Assembly (NCBI GenBank): GCA_016744875.1
Contig: JADGDL010000007.1
Span: forward strand, 4,737 to 68,736
From: Sulfurovum sp.
Lineage (GTDB): Bacteria > Campylobacterota > Campylobacteria > Campylobacterales > Sulfurovaceae
Direction of reading: 5' to 3'
DNA: 64,000 nt
In this document: positions 1 through 7,448 of the stretch, one piece after another
How positions within the stretch are numbered: the stretch's first letter is position 1
How the letters are laid out: each line of letters starts with the position of its first letter
The notes under the pieces: generated by a model
Told to the model about the DNA's origin: nothing
Databases searched by the model: none
The model's input: only the letters and a program-made list of their open reading frames with translations
Translations under genes and position numbers: made by a program

Positions 1-1
1 T

Positions 2-667
2 GTTGACATAGAAAGTAAGCGTAATGATGGAGATCTTCCTATACTGAATCCACTGTTTGAACATGAGTTTAAGATGGGAGCATTGGCTGCAGTCGCTCAA
101 TATGATACCCGTGATACTATTTTCACCCCTTCTAAAGGCGTTTTTGCAAAAGCAACACTGCGACGTTTTGATGAAAATTTTGGAGGCAATGAAAATTTTT
201 GGCGCTATGGGGCAAAAGTATTTTCTTTTTATCCCTTATCTAACAAGTTAATACTTGGTGTAAGAGTAGAAGGTGAAGCTGTTAATGCTTCAGATAATGA
301 GAGAGTACCTTTCATGGCTAATCCTTCTATTAATATGCGTGGTATACAAGCCATGCGTTACCAGGGTGAAAAAATGATGCTGGGAGAGGTGCAACTACGC
401 TGGGAGTTCATAGACAGATGGAACATGGTCTTTTTTGGTGGAGCAGGAAAAGTCTTTGGGAATGAATATAAATTTAAACCAGGAGAAGGGGCAGTAGAAG
501 AAAATATAAGTTTTCAGGATGCACCTACTCATGCAGCAGGTGGTGTAGGCTTCCGTTATGAACTGGCAAGAAAATATGGTCTTTGGGGCGGATTGGACTT
601 TGCTACAAATGAAGAGAATGAATTTGCATTTTACATTACAATAGGTAGCGCATGGGGAGCATTTTAG
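2..667 (+). CDS. BamA/TamA-like outer membrane beta-barrel protein, C-terminal part
   Basis: The reading frame is open from the first bases, so only the last 221 residues of a longer protein are present. The segment reads as amphipathic beta strands, contains an RGIQAMRYQGE stretch resembling the Omp85/surface antigen D15 strand that inserts a loop into the barrel, and ends in an aromatic residue (WGAF), as expected for a protein recognised by the BAM machinery. This suggests an Omp85-superfamily outer membrane protein involved in protein or lipid insertion, or a surface antigen. The first Met in frame, at 74, is internal and not the start. The next gene is convergent, with a hairpin between them. 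The family call is moderately confident; the subfamily is not determined because the POTRA region lies outside the window. Confidence 0.65.
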   Translation, partial: VDIESKRNDGDLPILNPLFEHEFKMGALAAVAQYDTRDTIFTPSKGVFAKATLRRFDENFGGNENFWRYGAKVFSFYPLSNKLILGVRVEGEAVNASDNERVPFMANPSINMRGIQAMRYQGEKMMLGEVQLRWEFIDRWNMVFFGGAGKVFGNEYKFKPGEGAVEENISFQDAPTHAAGGVGFRYELARKYGLWGGLDFATNEENEFAFYITIGSAWGAF

Positions 668-677
668 ACAGCATCAC

Positions 678-710
678 ATAAGGGGAGGAAGAAGTCTCAT
701 CTCCCTTTAT
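678..710. terminator. Candidate bidirectional terminator hairpin
   Basis: ATAAGGGGAG (678-687) pairs with CTCCCTTTAT (701-710) with one G-T pair and a 13-base loop. It lies between two convergent genes and is flanked by A/T-rich sequence, so it could end transcription from both sides. Confidence 0.5.
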
Positions 711-713
711 AAA

Positions 714-1409
714 TTAGTTTATAAAAACTTCTTGCGCATTTTTTGGTGTGCTAAATACAAAGTCACTAGGTGAAATGGTTGAAGCTTTTTTCCAAAAAAG
801 TGTTGTTGATTTATATGCATTGTTTTTACTGGTTTTATCTTTGATCATGTAGTGCTTTACGAGAGGTGTATCACCTGTTGTAACCCAAACATGTACCTCT
901 TTTGTTTTATCAGAGAATGCTATGTAGTGACATTCCTCTCCTGCCAAGTCAACAATACCAAAGTTTTTACTTCTATCAAATTTGATACGTTTGCTCATAT
1001 CGGTATAGATAAGCTGTGCCAGTGGCGCTTTGATTTCAAATTTATCAAAGAGCGTATCTAAAGTTTTCTCAATATCTTTAGATACTTTCAGATGTAAATA
1101 ATAATTCTTGTCATAGTCATAGATAGTGTATACGCCATTATTTAGGTAATTACTTCGATTTCGAATGTCTCCTTTTACATCAATACGTAATTGATCAGGA
1201 CGATTCACTTTAACAGAAACCTGATGTTTATTCTTGTTGTCATCTGTGTGATTCACGATGATCGCATCAAAAGCATAACTTTGATGATTGTCAAGTACAT
1301 CATAAACCTTTTTCGCAATATCTTTTGCACTCATGTCTGCTAAAAGTGTAGAAGTACTAAGGAGCAACCCAAGTCCTGCAGTAAGTAGAAATTTTCGTGA
1401 CGATTTCAT
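714..1409 (-). CDS. DUF2092-type periplasmic protein
   Basis: This 231-residue protein starts with a clear Sec signal peptide (KFLLTAGLGLLLSTSTLLA, cleavage near residue 24) and is otherwise hydrophilic and beta-rich. The pattern of an N-terminal helix (AKKVYDVLDNHQSYAFDAII) followed by strands with NRPDQLRIDVKGD and a late VWVTTGDTPLVKHYMI strand fits the DUF2092 family, periplasmic proteins with a LolA/LolB-like fold. Function is not established. The start is preceded by AAGGAAC at a good distance. It follows the small Asn/Arg-rich protein gene on the same strand with a 60-base gap, so the two probably form an operon. Family assignment is by recognition only. Confidence 0.65.
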   Translation of the reverse strand: MKSSRKFLLTAGLGLLLSTSTLLADMSAKDIAKKVYDVLDNHQSYAFDAIIVNHTDDNKNKHQVSVKVNRPDQLRIDVKGDIRNRSNYLNNGVYTIYDYDKNYYLHLKVSKDIEKTLDTLFDKFEIKAPLAQLIYTDMSKRIKFDRSKNFGIVDLAGEECHYIAFSDKTKEVHVWVTTGDTPLVKHYMIKDKTSKNNAYKSTTLFWKKASTISPSDFVFSTPKNAQEVFIN

Positions 1410-1469
1410 AATTAAGTTCCTTTTTTATATAGTCTGTTTTATTAAAATAGAGTTAAATTAATCTTCTTA

Positions 1470-1835
1470 CTAGTATTGTGTATTGGATGAATTTGCTGTT
1501 GAGGCAACAGCCGCACCCACTATCATACCTGCAACAACAGCTGCCCCAGTATTATGATTATGGTAACTGCCACCACCATAATAACGGCCACCACTTACAT
1601 GCACATTTCGGTTCACATTCACATTACGGTTACGATTCACATTACGGTTACGATTATTGTTCCGGTTTACATTTCTTGATCTCTGTCTTGCTTCTGCTGT
1701 TTGTAAGATAGACATATTTATACTATATCCATCTTCTGATACTGCAACACTTTCCAGAGTCACTGATGGTGACAGGAATCCCACGGCTAGTGCGACCACT
1801 GCAAATTTCATTGCAAATAGATTTTTCTTTTTCAT
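1470..1835 (-). CDS. Small exported Asn/Arg-rich repeat protein
   Basis: The 121-residue product has an N-terminal hydrophobic segment (residues 9-27) that looks like a signal peptide, a low-complexity centre built of RNVN/RNRN units (about residues 52-80), a Gly/Tyr/His patch, and a C-terminal small-residue hydrophobic stretch (AAVVAGMIVGAAVAS) that could span or dip into a membrane. I do not recognise a function. It is upstream of, and on the same strand as, the DUF2092 gene; I recall, without certainty, similar small repeat proteins next to DUF2092 genes in other Proteobacteria, so the two may act together at the envelope. The alternative start at Met9 would give a more compact signal peptide. 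Confidence 0.6.
   Translation of the reverse strand: MKKKNLFAMKFAVVALAVGFLSPSVTLESVAVSEDGYSINMSILQTAEARQRSRNVNRNNNRNRNVNRNRNVNVNRNVHVSGGRYYGGGSYHNHNTGAAVVAGMIVGAAVASTANSSNTQY
1609..1675. repeat. Short tandem repeat inside the Asn/Arg-rich gene
   Basis: An 18-base unit (ACATTACGGTTACGATTC) occurs twice back to back at 1621-1656 with one mismatch, flanked by partial copies. It encodes the NRN/RNV repeats of the 1470-1835 protein, so it is a coding repeat that can expand or contract in steps of six residues. Confidence 0.8.
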
Positions 1836-1908
1836 GCTTCTTCCTTTTGATCAATTTGGTATTATTTATATTTTAGCAGGTAATACATCATTTAGTCAAA
1901 TAAATAAA

Positions 1909-1923
1909 GTATAGATACTATAC
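1909..1923. promoter_or_regulatory. Inverted repeat, candidate operator
   Basis: GTATAG-ATA-CTATAC is a perfect 6-3-6 inverted repeat in the divergent region between the Asn/Arg-rich gene (minus) and the TonB-dependent receptor gene (plus). Its symmetry and position fit a dimeric regulator site, but no regulator is encoded nearby. Confidence 0.35.
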
Positions 1924-2019
1924 ATCTTTAAAATACTTTTTCTTTAATCCTATTTATTAACAGTAAATTAACACTCCTAAGTAAGAATACTGAATATTTT
2001 TAATAGGAAAGGCTTATAA

Positions 2020-4206
2020 ATGAAAAAAGGACAAACAATAAAATACTCGATAATTGCAGTTTTAGCAATTGCTTCAAGTATACATGCAGCAGAAGATCTG
2101 GGGACGATCACTGTTGAATCATCAACGATAGATGATAAGTTTGATGCGAAAAAAATGGAAGTGTCTAATACGGTCACATTAAATGGTGAAGAAGTAGATG
2201 CATTCCAAGCAGAAAATATTGCAGATGTATTAAATACTGTGCCTGGTGTGACAGCAAGAAAAAATGAGGGAGATTCAAACAAGATACATATCAGGGGTGT
2301 TGCAACTGAAAACTATATGGGGGAAAAACCTGGTGTAGCAATCGTTATCGATGGTGTTCCGGTACAAGAAAGAGCAGGAGCTGTAAACATTGATATGGAC
2401 AATATCGAGTCTATTAAAGTCATTAAAGGTGGAGCTTCTTATTTATATGGAAATGATGCTTTATCAGGTGCAGTAGTCATTACTACAAAAAGACCTAAAG
2501 CGACCAATGAAGGTTCTGTGAGTGCAGAATTTGGTAGTTATGGTTTTGAGAAGTATATAGCAAACTATACAGGCGGTACAGATAAATTTGCTTATCAAAT
2601 ACAGGGAAGTTATAAAGCAAGTGATGGATATTGGGACGATTCAGATTATTGGGCAAAATCAATGAATGGTAAATTCCAATACTACATCGATGATACCAGT
2701 GATATCACATTTGGTGCAGATATATCTAAAAGATATGAAAATGATACAGGGTCGATCACGCATACTGTAGATGGTATAAACCAAGTGAAAACCAATCCAA
2801 AAAGTGTAGGTGAAGTAGGGTATTCAACAGATTATGATATCGATCTTTCAAAGTATTTCTTAACATACTCAAAAGATTTTGCAAATGATGCGAACCTGAT
2901 GGCTCAGCTCTATAGATATGAAGATACCACAGAGAACAAAAATGGGGCGTATTACAATAGGGATCTTCCCGGTAGTACATTAAGAAATGATCACCTCTAT
3001 GATGCTTATGCAAATACGACTCAGAATGGTTTCAAGTCTGAGTATAGACAAGATGGTGATAAATTAGCTTATATGATAGGACTTGATGTCGCTAGAAATG
3101 ATGAAGATAAAAACAGTAAGTACAGAGTGGACTATACAGATAGAAGAGGTAATTCATATAACGTTGGAGATGTGAACAGTGATACAAGTTTTACAGAAGA
3201 TATCTCTGCACTATATGGGGAATTTAAATATCAAGTAAATGATCAATTGATCACGACACTCAATGCAAGATATGATCATATGGAGTATGATTATACAAAT
3301 CATATGGCTAGAGGTGGAGCTGCAAGTTGGGAAAAGGACTTTAATGAACAGTCTTATAGGGCAGGCTTAACGTATAAACTGGAAGAAAACTCTATTATCT
3401 TTGCTAACATTTCAACAGGGTTTAGAGTACCAACGATAGATCAACTCTATGCAGGTGATATTTTATCGGGTAGATATGATTATGCGAACAATCCAGATAT
3501 AGATACAGAAGAAACAATTAACTATGAAATAGGGTACAGAGGTCAAGAAGGTATGTTTACATATGATATTGCTCTTTTTCAATTAGACAGAGATGATATG
3601 ATCACTAGAAATGGTGGTAATTATGTGAGTGATATAGCAAGTCCTATCATGTATGGTAACTTTGCAGATGCTCGTAATAGAGGTCTTGAATTTAGTTTGA
3701 ACAGTGATATGTCACAAACATTTTATTTTGCCTTTAATTACGCGTATTTAGATGCACAGTATACTAGATACGATGAGTATAATTTGGTTCTTACAAATCC
3801 TAATACAGGAAGAGACTATATAGAAGGTACTTACGATCTGTCTGGAAATACAGTACCTAGAACATCTGAACACACTGTTTATCTAGAAGGTAACTATAAT
3901 GTATTGTCAAACTGGCTTCTTACAGTAGGTGTTAACTACAGATCAAGTCAATATGCAGATGAAATGAATCAAGTAAAAGTAGATGGATATTCACTGGTTG
4001 ACTTGAGAACTACTTACAATGTCAAAGTATCAGGCGTTGATGTAGAGCTATTTGGAAAAGTAGAAAATCTATTTGATGAACAATACTTCATGATGCCGCG
4101 TGTTACTGGTGATAGAAATGAAGATGGTTTATATAATGTAGGAGACATGGGTCTGACTGTAAGTCCAGGGCGTATGTTCTTTGCAGGACTTCGTGTTAAG
4201 TTTTAA
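2020..4206 (+). CDS. TonB-dependent outer membrane receptor
   Basis: The 728-residue protein has a signal peptide (cleavage near residue 23), an early TonB-box-like segment (LGTITVES), a plug domain (about residues 45-165, with IADVLNTVPGV, IHIRGVATEN, VVIDGVPV-type and SIKVIKGGASYLYG motifs) and a 22-strand-type barrel ending in GRMFFAGLRVKF. It imports a chelated metal or similar nutrient across the outer membrane using TonB energy. The ligand cannot be told from sequence. The AGGAAAGG ribosome site lies about nine bases before the ATG. A membrane polyferredoxin gene follows after 10 bases, which suggests iron or another redox-active metal as cargo, with reduction coupled to uptake. That link is inference. 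Confidence 0.9.
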   Translation: MKKGQTIKYSIIAVLAIASSIHAAEDLGTITVESSTIDDKFDAKKMEVSNTVTLNGEEVDAFQAENIADVLNTVPGVTARKNEGDSNKIHIRGVATENYMGEKPGVAIVIDGVPVQERAGAVNIDMDNIESIKVIKGGASYLYGNDALSGAVVITTKRPKATNEGSVSAEFGSYGFEKYIANYTGGTDKFAYQIQGSYKASDGYWDDSDYWAKSMNGKFQYYIDDTSDITFGADISKRYENDTGSITHTVDGINQVKTNPKSVGEVGYSTDYDIDLSKYFLTYSKDFANDANLMAQLYRYEDTTENKNGAYYNRDLPGSTLRNDHLYDAYANTTQNGFKSEYRQDGDKLAYMIGLDVARNDEDKNSKYRVDYTDRRGNSYNVGDVNSDTSFTEDISALYGEFKYQVNDQLITTLNARYDHMEYDYTNHMARGGAASWEKDFNEQSYRAGLTYKLEENSIIFANISTGFRVPTIDQLYAGDILSGRYDYANNPDIDTEETINYEIGYRGQEGMFTYDIALFQLDRDDMITRNGGNYVSDIASPIMYGNFADARNRGLEFSLNSDMSQTFYFAFNYAYLDAQYTRYDEYNLVLTNPNTGRDYIEGTYDLSGNTVPRTSEHTVYLEGNYNVLSNWLLTVGVNYRSSQYADEMNQVKVDGYSLVDLRTTYNVKVSGVDVELFGKVENLFDEQYFMMPRVTGDRNEDGLYNVGDMGLTVSPGRMFFAGLRVKF

Positions 4207-4216
4207 AGGAGTGTAG

Positions 4217-5716
4217 ATGGTAGAGTTTAAAGAAAATAGAGACAGAAACGATATATACGGCATGCCCGTATTAGGGTTTTTGTTTAAAAATCAAACATTT
4301 ATGATGGTTTTGAAGTTAGTTGTTCTTGCTCTCTTCATCTATGGGGTATATATGGGATTTACTGACCCTGGGAAAGAAAACCTTTTTACCCAACATCTTT
4401 TTTGGGGACTCTTCTGGTCCCTGTTCATAGTCGTTACACTTACCACATTTGGTAGAATTTTTTGTGGCATCTGTCCTCATGGATTTTTAGGAAAATACAT
4501 CACGAAATTTGGTCTTCAAAAAGAGATGCCAAATTTTTTGAAAAATAGATTTATCGGTGTCTTTATCCTCTTTTTTGGATGGTGGGCTATTTACTATACG
4601 GTACCGGGATTTTGGAAAGTACCACTGGCTACAGCTTGGTTGTTTGCCTCAATTACAGTGGTCGCTTTTGTAATGTATTATCTCTATAAAGATATGAGTT
4701 ATTGTAAATATATCTGTCCTATCGGTACGTTGACTAAAGCGTATGGGAAAGTGTCATTTGCAGCTTTGGGTACCTATAAAGAAGATTGTAGCTCTTGTAA
4801 AACATTGGATTGTGCAGTAGCCTGCCCATATAACTTAAAACCATTTGCTTTTGACAATAAAAATTCCATGGATGACTGTACACTGTGTATGGATTGTAGC
4901 GATGCTTGTGATTCAGTGGCTTACAGGATTACAAAACCTTCAGCACCGTTGTTTGAAAAATTCAAATACAATAAGGCAGAAGTGTGGGCATTTATACTCA
5001 TTACAGCGGCTATTTCGCTTACGATGAGTTTTCACCATGGACTAAACCGTTCTGCTATTGCAGATACATTTATCTGGTCAACAAGTGCTGAGTTTGCGAA
5101 ACAGTATATAGATTTCGGAACACTTGATCCTGTAGGAATGTTTGCATTTATCTATGCTACTTTATTTGCGATAGGTATCGTATATTTTGGAATGTTTGTG
5201 GCTTCAAAAGTTTTAAAAGCGCCTTTTGAAAAGACGTTTTATACTTTAGGTTATGCATTTGCACCGCTGTTTCTCATTGGTGGACTTGCGCACTTGATAC
5301 ACAGCTTTTTTACACATAACTATGCAGATATAGCCAATGGTTTCATTTATGGGTTTGGTTTAGATGCAGGCACAGTAGAAAACCTTGCTTCTAGAAAAGA
5401 TGCATGGTTAGGGATCTTTAAAGTGATACCGTATATCGCTGCTTTTTGGGGTTACTATATCTTGGCTAAAAGAATGCAATTCTTTAAAGCCACAAAGACG
5501 AAGAAGGTTATTGCATTTGTTTTTGCTTCCTCTCTTATCACGCTTTATTTGTCAACAAATCTTTATAGAGCCTATATATTTAAAACGTATGGTATGGCAA
5601 AAAGAAGTCATCATGGTAGCCATGGAAGTCATGGCACAGCTAAACCTGCTAAATCAGAAACACCTGTCATGAAATGTGAAGCGGGTAAATGTGGTGCCGC
5701 TATGAAAAAACAGTAG
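4217..5716 (+). CDS. Membrane-bound polyferredoxin (NapH/CcoG/NosR-like 4Fe-4S protein)
   Basis: The 499-residue product has about ten hydrophobic segments, the paired CxxCP motifs of this class (CGICP at 83-87, CKYICP at 163-168), and two cytoplasmic ferredoxin clusters: C191-x2-C194-x4-C199-x3-C203 and C221-x2-C224-x2-C227-x3-C231. The order resembles NapH/NosR/CcoG proteins that pass electrons through the inner membrane. The C-terminus has a His-rich patch (HHGSHGSHG) and then KCEAGKCGAAM, a plausible metal-binding tail. Directly downstream of the TonB receptor and probably co-transcribed, it may supply electrons for metal reduction after import. It is not next to nap, nos or cco genes, so those roles are less likely. 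Confidence 0.8.
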   Translation: MVEFKENRDRNDIYGMPVLGFLFKNQTFMMVLKLVVLALFIYGVYMGFTDPGKENLFTQHLFWGLFWSLFIVVTLTTFGRIFCGICPHGFLGKYITKFGLQKEMPNFLKNRFIGVFILFFGWWAIYYTVPGFWKVPLATAWLFASITVVAFVMYYLYKDMSYCKYICPIGTLTKAYGKVSFAALGTYKEDCSSCKTLDCAVACPYNLKPFAFDNKNSMDDCTLCMDCSDACDSVAYRITKPSAPLFEKFKYNKAEVWAFILITAAISLTMSFHHGLNRSAIADTFIWSTSAEFAKQYIDFGTLDPVGMFAFIYATLFAIGIVYFGMFVASKVLKAPFEKTFYTLGYAFAPLFLIGGLAHLIHSFFTHNYADIANGFIYGFGLDAGTVENLASRKDAWLGIFKVIPYIAAFWGYYILAKRMQFFKATKTKKVIAFVFASSLITLYLSTNLYRAYIFKTYGMAKRSHHGSHGSHGTAKPAKSETPVMKCEAGKCGAAMKKQ

Positions 5717-5732
5717 CATTATGCTGCTGTAA
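5711..5732 (-). terminator. Terminator hairpin for the outer-membrane gene on the minus strand
   Basis: Read on the minus strand, CAGCAGC and GCTACTG form a stem with one G-U pair, followed directly by a run of six T. It overlaps the stop codon of the polyferredoxin gene on the other strand. Confidence 0.55.
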
Positions 5733-5743
5733 AAACACTAAAA

Positions 5744-6640
5744 TTAATCAGTCCAACTATACTGCCATGCTATGGCTATAGCATCAAAGTCAGTACCATA
5801 TCTGACGTTAATACCAGTATTGCCATATATCTTAATGGAGTTTTGCTTATCTATAGGCATGGCAAATGTTAAGCCCATACGGCTGTTTCTTAGTTCCTCA
5901 TTTGATCCAATACCATCATTGATATATTCTCCACCCCAGTAATAAGTTACTCCTATAGCTAGCCACATAGCTCGTTTAAATGTATAAAGAACATGTCCCT
6001 GAGTTGAATATACAGGGTCTTGTTTCCTTGTTATATCGCCATAAAAATCTTCATTAGTAGTATAGAACTCAGCCTCTGCTCCAAATTCAAACTCAAAATT
6101 AGATATTTTTTTAGAGAAACCGATAGCTGGCTTTATTGCCCATCTGTTTGTGCCAATATTCACAAGTTTTGATTTATCGTATTGACCTGTTGGAATAGTA
6201 GCTTGAATACTTAGACCTATAATGGTGTCTTGTTGATATGAGGAAAACTCTTCAAGTGCAAGTGCAGGGGCACCTAGTAGATTGAAAGTCAGTCTTGCTT
6301 TGGTGTCTCCCATACCATGTACACTTCGACTTACATCCATACCAAAATGCTGTGCTGTACCTGATAGCGTCGAGTAGGGAAAAATAATATCAAACTTTGC
6401 ATTATGACCCAAATAACCAAATGATCTAGCATAGAGTAGGATTGTACTGTCAATTTTTAGGTTTGGATCTTCTAAGCCTAGAGATTGGTTTTCAGGTATA
6501 GCACCTTGAGTATGACCATATCCCAGAAACATAACATTTACATCAATAGGAGTATTCGCATAAAGTTTAGGTTCAAGTGTTTGTGCATTAAGTACTTGAA
6601 CTTCTATAAAGAGTAGTAAAATAAGGATTGACTTTTTCAT
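5744..6640 (-). CDS. Outer membrane protein of the phenol-degradation MetA/transporter type
   Basis: This 298-residue protein has a signal peptide (cleavage near residue 19) and alternating beta-barrel strands. The SIQATIPTGQYDKSKLVNIGTN segment followed by a WAIKPAIGFS-type strand is typical of the family named for the MetA pathway of phenol degradation (PF13557-like), whose members are outer membrane channels of mostly unknown substrate. It ends in a Trp/Tyr-rich strand. It follows the 68-residue protein gene by 33 bases on the same strand and may be co-transcribed. No aromatic-degradation genes are nearby, so the family name should not be taken as function. Confidence 0.65.
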   Translation of the reverse strand: MKKSILILLLFIEVQVLNAQTLEPKLYANTPIDVNVMFLGYGHTQGAIPENQSLGLEDPNLKIDSTILLYARSFGYLGHNAKFDIIFPYSTLSGTAQHFGMDVSRSVHGMGDTKARLTFNLLGAPALALEEFSSYQQDTIIGLSIQATIPTGQYDKSKLVNIGTNRWAIKPAIGFSKKISNFEFEFGAEAEFYTTNEDFYGDITRKQDPVYSTQGHVLYTFKRAMWLAIGVTYYWGGEYINDGIGSNEELRNSRMGLTFAMPIDKQNSIKIYGNTGINVRYGTDFDAIAIAWQYSWTD

Positions 6641-6673
6641 TTACTATTATATCACTTTTCTTTCATTGTATCA

Positions 6674-6880
6674 TCAGTCGTATTTTTTAAACTGTTCCAA
6701 CCATGCTTTATCTTCATCACTAAGTTTTCCTACGCGTTCAAGCAGTTTAGCTTTTGTATTTATGAGGTCTTCTATCTCTAGGTAGGCTAAAAGATCAGGG
6801 TTGATGGTATTTTCATTTCGACCATATGAGATAAGCTTTTCTATATCTTCGAGTAATTCTTCTTTTGTTTGTTCATTCAT
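6674..6880 (-). CDS. Small helical protein of unknown function
   Basis: The 68-residue product is acidic and almost entirely helical by composition (EELLEDIEKLI, EIEDLINTKAKLLERVGKLS), ending in EDKAWLEQFKKYD. No signal peptide, membrane segment or metal motif is visible. Codon use matches its neighbours and it lies first in a same-strand pair with the outer membrane gene, divergent from bcp. I do not recognise the family; it may be a small cytosolic conserved protein of Campylobacterota. Confidence 0.55.
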   Translation of the reverse strand: MNEQTKEELLEDIEKLISYGRNENTINPDLLAYLEIEDLINTKAKLLERVGKLSDEDKAWLEQFKKYD

Positions 6881-6922
6881 TCTGATATACTACCAAAAAA
6901 CAAATAATACAAGGATAGATTT

Positions 6923-7390
6923 ATGTTAGAAGTAGGAACACAGGTACCGGACTTTTGTCTGCCAAATCAGGATGAAGAAGAGATATGTTTAAGAGACATC
7001 AAGGGAAGATGGATAGTCCTTTACTTTTACCCAAAAGACAATACGCCGGGTTGTACCACAGAAGCATGTGATTTTACTGCTGCAGAACCAGACTTTACAG
7101 GTTTGGATGCGATCATTTTAGGGGTGAGTCCAGACTCTCCTGAAAAACATAGAAAATTCATAGAGAAAAAAGAGCTTGGTATTACGCTTTTGGCAGATGA
7201 GGACAAAGAACTTTGTAATCTTTTTGGTATCTGGCAGCTTAAAAAATTCATGGGTAAAGAGTATATGGGTGTGGTCAGATCTACCTTCATCATAGACCCA
7301 GATGGAAAAGTGGCTGCAACATGGACGAAGGTTAGAGTAAAAAATCATGTAGATGACGTGAAAGCAAAACTAGAAGAACTACAGGCATAA
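6923..7390 (+). CDS. bcp: Thiol peroxidase of the Bcp/PrxQ family
   Basis: The 155-residue protein is full length for a Bcp/PrxQ peroxiredoxin. The catalytic motif NTPGCTTEACDF places the peroxidatic Cys at 44 and the likely resolving Cys at 49, followed by the conserved GVSPDS and RSTFIIDPDGKV segments. It reduces hydrogen peroxide and organic hydroperoxides in the cytoplasm using thioredoxin. It stands alone, divergent from the preceding gene and convergent with the ligase gene, with a strong hairpin in between. Confident from motif and length. Confidence 0.95.
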   Translation: MLEVGTQVPDFCLPNQDEEEICLRDIKGRWIVLYFYPKDNTPGCTTEACDFTAAEPDFTGLDAIILGVSPDSPEKHRKFIEKKELGITLLADEDKELCNLFGIWQLKKFMGKEYMGVVRSTFIIDPDGKVAATWTKVRVKNHVDDVKAKLEELQA

Positions 7391-7406
7391 TCCTACATCT
7401 CTAAAT

Positions 7407-7437
7407 TCTACAAGATAGTGTAAAACTATGTTGTAGA
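7407..7437. terminator. Bidirectional terminator between bcp and the ligase gene
   Basis: TCTACAA-G-ATAGT (7407-7419) and ACTAT-G-TTGTAGA (7425-7437) form a 12-pair stem with one internal G-G mismatch and a five-base loop. It sits between convergent genes, as expected for a shared terminator. Confidence 0.6.
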
Positions 7438-7448
7438 GTGAAGAACTA

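Noticed and set aside
1609..1675. Short tandem repeats as a possible CRISPR or regulatory array
   Set aside because: They lie in frame within a gene, encode NRN/RNV repeats and have no spacers.
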